Shown in pieces: positions 7,473 through 9,741 of a DNA stretch of 9,741 bases. Under the pieces are notes generated by a model. That model had not been told where the DNA came from and ran no database searches. It worked only from the letters and a program-made list of their open reading frames with translations. Both the position numbers and the translations under genes were made by a program. Source of the DNA: Alphaproteobacteria bacterium (GTDB lineage Bacteria > Pseudomonadota > Alphaproteobacteria > Caulobacterales > Caulobacteraceae); contig JAHINZ010000036.1 in the NCBI GenBank assembly GCA_018895795.1, positions 1-9,741 of the forward strand. Reading direction: 5' to 3'. Each line of letters opens with the position of its first letter. Position 1 is the first letter of the stretch.

Positions 7473-7706
7473 ATGGTTCCGACCGACGCCACCACCGAGA
7501 TCCGCCTCGACGGTTCCGACGACGCCGACCGATTCTCGACCTTCGTTCGCAGCTTCCTGTCGGCCAACGGCTTTCCGTTCGTGATCATTCACGACGCCCC
7601 CGAACGGGCCGGCCAGCTGCGCCGCGTGGTGTTCGAGGACGCCAAGGTCAGCGCCAAGTTCGCCAGCGAATGGCTGCGCCTGCGCGGCACGGCGGGCCAG
7701 GCCTGA
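7473..7706 (+). CDS. Small protein of unknown function (77 aa)
   Basis: I do not recognise a family. ATG 7473-7475 has an excellent ribosome site, GGGGAG at 7461-7466 with 6 bp spacing, so it is preferred over the in-frame GTG at 7446. The product is soluble-looking with no signal peptide or membrane segment. An acidic N-terminal ~22 residues (LDGSDDAD) leads into an amphipathic stretch with FSTFVRSFLSANGFPFVIIHD, then a basic segment (RAGQLRRVVFEDAKVSAKFASEWLRLR). The order helix - short strand (FVIIHD) - strand (RRVVFED) - helix (AKFASEWLRL) suggests a compact alpha/beta fold. Codon use matches the neighbours, with G/C at most third positions. It lies alone between the transaldolase hairpin and the convergent channel gene, 9 bp from the latter's stop, and probably has its own promoter near the twin palindromes at 7399-7432. 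Confidence 0.75.
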   Translation: MVPTDATTEIRLDGSDDADRFSTFVRSFLSANGFPFVIIHDAPERAGQLRRVVFEDAKVSAKFASEWLRLRGTAGQA

Positions 7707-7715
7707 AACGCCGGC

Positions 7716-8687
7716 TCAGCCGGGCTTGGGCGGCGCCGCCGATGTCCCAACCCGACGCGGCGCTCTGCGCCTAAACAGATGATGCTCGCCCTCGCCCGGC
7801 ATGGCCGGCGAGGGGTCTTCGGCCTTGGAGGGACGCGCCTGCGGCAGGTCCTGGCGTTCCGGATCCTCCGCCAGCAGATGGGCGCTCAGCATCAGGTCGG
7901 TCTTGACCGAGGCGAAATCCTCCTTGGCCGTCCAGGCGCGGATCGCGGCCTGGGCGAACAGCTCCGACAGGTCGGTGACCTCGATCATCACGGCGGGTTC
8001 CTTGCGGATGCGCGGATCGTGCTCGGCCCGTTCGCGCAGGCGCTTGAGCACCGCCACCAGATCGGTCTTCAGCGGCACCCGGAACAGGACATCCACCCGG
8101 CGGGTGTGGTGGGCCGAGTAGTTGAGGATCACATCGCCGAACACCTTGCTGTTGGGGATCATCACCTTGACGTTGTCGGGGGTGGCGATCTCTGTGAACA
8201 GCAGGTCCAGCGACTTGACCGTACCGATACGAGTCGAGGTCTCGATGGTGTCGCCCACCTTGTAGGGCCGGAACATCAGGATCATCACCCCTGCCGCCAC
8301 GTTCGACAGGGCCCCCTGCAGCGCCAGGCCGATGGCCAGGGACGCCGCGCCCAGCACCGCGATGATCGAGGTCGCCTGCACGCCCAGTCGCTGGAGGACG
8401 GCCACCAGCCCCAGGGCGATCACCGCATAACGCACCAGCGAGGAACCGAAGGTCTGCAGGGTCGGATCGGGATTGGTTCGGTGCAGGCGACCCAGGGCGC
8501 GCCGCACGATCCCGGCCAGCCAGCCGGCCACCCAGAAGGTCAGGATCAGGATCAGTCCCGCGACCGCCAGGTTCACCGCCGCCCCACCGAGCCAGTCGAG
8601 GAAATGTCCCAGCATGGTCTCGTCGGCCTTGACGCCGGCCAGGGCCGGCAACTTGGCGTCGGATGCAATGAGCTTGAGCTTGGTCAT
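7716..8687 (-). CDS. MscS-family small-conductance mechanosensitive ion channel
   Basis: A 323-residue inner-membrane channel that would open under membrane tension to release solutes during hypo-osmotic shock. Three hydrophobic segments lie at about 37-61, 83-105 and 106-138; the last is the Gly/Ala-rich pore helix (GAASLAIGLALQGALSNVAAG). The MscS beta domain follows (FRPYKVGDTIE, GTVKSLDLLFTEI, MIPNSKVFGDVILNYS at ~139-192), then an alpha/beta vestibule domain to about 272. Residues ~273-323 form a charged, Pro-rich tail ending in KPG, longer than in E. coli MscS (286 aa) and probably disordered. ATG 8685-8687 is chosen; GAGAGG lies 3 bp upstream on this strand, a tight spacing. A TTG 12 codons further up (8721-8723) is in frame but less likely. 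It is divergent from the aminotransferase gene and convergent with the small gene. Confidence 0.93.
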   Translation of the reverse strand: MTKLKLIASDAKLPALAGVKADETMLGHFLDWLGGAAVNLAVAGLILILTFWVAGWLAGIVRRALGRLHRTNPDPTLQTFGSSLVRYAVIALGLVAVLQRLGVQATSIIAVLGAASLAIGLALQGALSNVAAGVMILMFRPYKVGDTIETSTRIGTVKSLDLLFTEIATPDNVKVMIPNSKVFGDVILNYSAHHTRRVDVLFRVPLKTDLVAVLKRLRERAEHDPRIRKEPAVMIEVTDLSELFAQAAIRAWTAKEDFASVKTDLMLSAHLLAEDPERQDLPQARPSKAEDPSPAMPGEGEHHLFRRRAPRRVGTSAAPPKPG

Positions 8688-8755
8688 GGCCCTCTCGATG
8701 GCGCCGCGGCGCGAGCCGGTCAACGCCGCGCGACATCGATTTCGACCTCGGAATG

Positions 8756-8778
8756 GCGCGCTGCGAGAAGCGCGCTTC
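8756..8778. repeat. Overlapping inverted repeats in the mscS-like/aminotransferase intergenic region
   Basis: GCGCGCT (8756-8762) and AGCGCGC (8769-8775) form a 7-bp stem with a 6-nt loop. The right arm also lies inside a perfect 12-bp palindrome GAAGCGCGCTTC (8767-8778). No T-tract follows, so neither is an intrinsic terminator. The region lies between two divergent genes. GC-rich sequence makes such repeats fairly likely by chance. Confidence 0.35.
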
Positions 8779-8796
8779 GTCCTCGCGAAACAGTCG

Positions 8797-8826
8797 GTTA
8801 CATCAATTGGCTCGAACTTGTTTCGA
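8797..8826 (+). promoter_or_regulatory. Candidate promoter/operator of the DegT-type aminotransferase gene
   Basis: GTTACATC (8797-8804) matches the Caulobacter -10 consensus GCTANAWC at all but one position, but the upstream -35 candidate TTCGTC (8776-8781, 17 bp from the TACATC hexamer) is poor. A palindrome TCGAA-N5-TTCGA (8812-8826) lies at the expected start point near 8811. Weak, motif-based evidence. Confidence 0.25.
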
Positions 8827-8848
8827 TCCGCCTCTAAGAGCGCCGCCC

Positions 8849-9741
8849 ATGAGCATGCCCTTCATCGACCTCGCCGCGCAGCAGCGCCGGATCCGCGACA
8901 AGATCGACGCCGCCATCGCCGCCGTCCTCGACAGCGGCGCCTATGTGATGGGCCCGCAGGTCCGCGCCTTCGAGGCCCAGCTGGCCGCCTTCGGCCAGGC
9001 CAAGCTGGCCCTGTCCTGCGCCAACGGCACCGACGCCATCGCCCTTCCGCTGATGGCCTGGAACATCGGCCCCGGCGACGCGGTGTTCTGCCCGTCCTTC
9101 ACCTTCGCGGCGACGCCCGAAGTCGTGCCGTGGGTCGGCGCGACGCCGGTGTTCGTGGACGTGCTGGAAGACACCTTCAATCTCGACCCCGCCAAGCTGG
9201 AAGCCGCCATCGCCGGGGTGAAGGCCGACGGCAAGCTGACCCCCAAGGTGGTGATCGCCGTCGACCTGTTCGGCCAGCCCGCCGACTATCCGGCCCTCAA
9301 GGCGATCTGCGAGCGCGAGGGGATGAAGCTGATCGCCGACAGCGCCCAGGGCTTCGGCTGCACGCTGAACGGCCATCACCCGCTGCATTGGGCCGACGTG
9401 GCCACCACCAGCTTCTTCCCGGCCAAGCCCCTGGGCTGCTACGGCGACGGCGGCGCGGTGCTGACCAATGACCCGGTGCTGTGGGACCTGATGGACAGCT
9501 ATCGCGTCCACGGCAAGGCCGTGGCCCCCGACCTGGTGGGCCGCACCTTCGATCACGACACCAAGTATCTGAACACCCGCATCGGCATGAACTCGCGCCT
9601 CGACACGCTCCAGGCGGCGATCCTGATCGAGAAACTGGCCATCTTCGCCGAAGAGATCGCCCTGCGTCAGATCGTGGCCGACCGCTATGCCGAGGGCCTG
9701 GCCGGTTCGGTGCTGGCGACGCCCAAGGTCATCGACGGCGG
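8849..9741 (+). CDS. DegT/DnrJ/EryC1/StrS family PLP-dependent sugar aminotransferase (3' end outside window)
   Basis: The frame runs from ATG 8849-8851 to the window edge with no stop, giving 297 residues of an expected ~370-390. It begins with the family signature PFIDLAAQQ (residues 4-12), followed by SGAYVMGPQV and SCANGTDAI (56-64). CPSFTFAATPEVV (81-93) and the GATPVFVDV strand come next, then LIADSAQGFG with the cofactor-binding D164 and Q167, and the PLP lysine K193 in SFFPAKPLGCYGDGGA. These enzymes transfer an amino group from glutamate to a nucleotide-linked keto-sugar, making amino sugars for LPS O-antigen, capsule or flagellin glycans. The overall pattern is closest to WbpE/QdtB-like members, an impression from memory, so no symbol is given. 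AAGAG (8836-8840) lies 8 bp before the ATG and supports this start over the ATG two codons later. Divergent from the MscS-type gene. Confidence 0.93.
   Translation, partial: MSMPFIDLAAQQRRIRDKIDAAIAAVLDSGAYVMGPQVRAFEAQLAAFGQAKLALSCANGTDAIALPLMAWNIGPGDAVFCPSFTFAATPEVVPWVGATPVFVDVLEDTFNLDPAKLEAAIAGVKADGKLTPKVVIAVDLFGQPADYPALKAICEREGMKLIADSAQGFGCTLNGHHPLHWADVATTSFFPAKPLGCYGDGGAVLTNDPVLWDLMDSYRVHGKAVAPDLVGRTFDHDTKYLNTRIGMNSRLDTLQAAILIEKLAIFAEEIALRQIVADRYAEGLAGSVLATPKVIDG

Noticed and set aside
8721..8723. Upstream TTG as the start of the MscS-type gene
   Set aside because: It adds 12 mostly polar residues with no better ribosome site; the ATG at 8685-8687 gives a normal N-terminus.

Overview
The window comes from a GC-rich alphaproteobacterium, most likely a member of the Caulobacteraceae (Caulobacter or Phenylobacterium). 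This rests on strong third-position GC bias, the long glutamine-dependent form of NAD+ synthase, and promoter-like boxes that match the Caulobacter housekeeping consensus (TTGACGS / GCTANAWC). The genus is inference. No mobile elements, tRNA or rRNA genes, or CRISPR arrays are visible.

Layout: (1) 1-492 (+) is the 3' end of a glycosyltransferase family 61 gene. (2) A hairpin at 496-533, with T-tracts on both strands, separates it from the convergent transketolase gene tkt (562-2523, -). (3) A 195-bp divergent intergenic region (2524-2718) carries a 14-bp tandem repeat, two palindromes and back-to-back promoter boxes. It leads left into tkt and right into nadE (2719-4755, +), which starts at TTG. 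(4) nadE converges with only 5 bp to spare on an N-acylglucosamine 2-epimerase/mannose isomerase family gene (4761-5936, -). (5) Divergent from that gene is a GmhB-like HAD phosphatase (6038-6571, +), followed by a small transaldolase (6682-7335, +). (6) After a strong hairpin and a pair of repeated palindromes comes a 77-codon gene of unknown function (7473-7706, +). (7) An MscS-type channel gene (7716-8687, -) is divergent from a PLP-dependent DegT/DnrJ/EryC1/StrS sugar aminotransferase gene (8849 to the window end, +), which is cut by the edge.

Functional theme: several genes handle sugar phosphates and surface sugars. Transketolase and transaldolase are the two non-oxidative pentose-phosphate enzymes, and sedoheptulose-7-P made there is the precursor of LPS heptose. 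A GmhB-like phosphatase, an AGE-family sugar isomerase, a DegT-type amino-sugar transaminase and a GT61 transferase would fit downstream glycan synthesis. The genes are not one operon: most are on alternating strands with their own promoters, so the link is thematic. nadE and the mechanosensitive channel are housekeeping or stress genes. I do not see a previously undescribed multi-gene system. The most interesting items are regulatory DNA (the tkt-nadE intergenic region, the twin palindromes before the small gene, the similar promoter-like elements before the phosphatase and transaldolase) and residue-level departures in the phosphatase.
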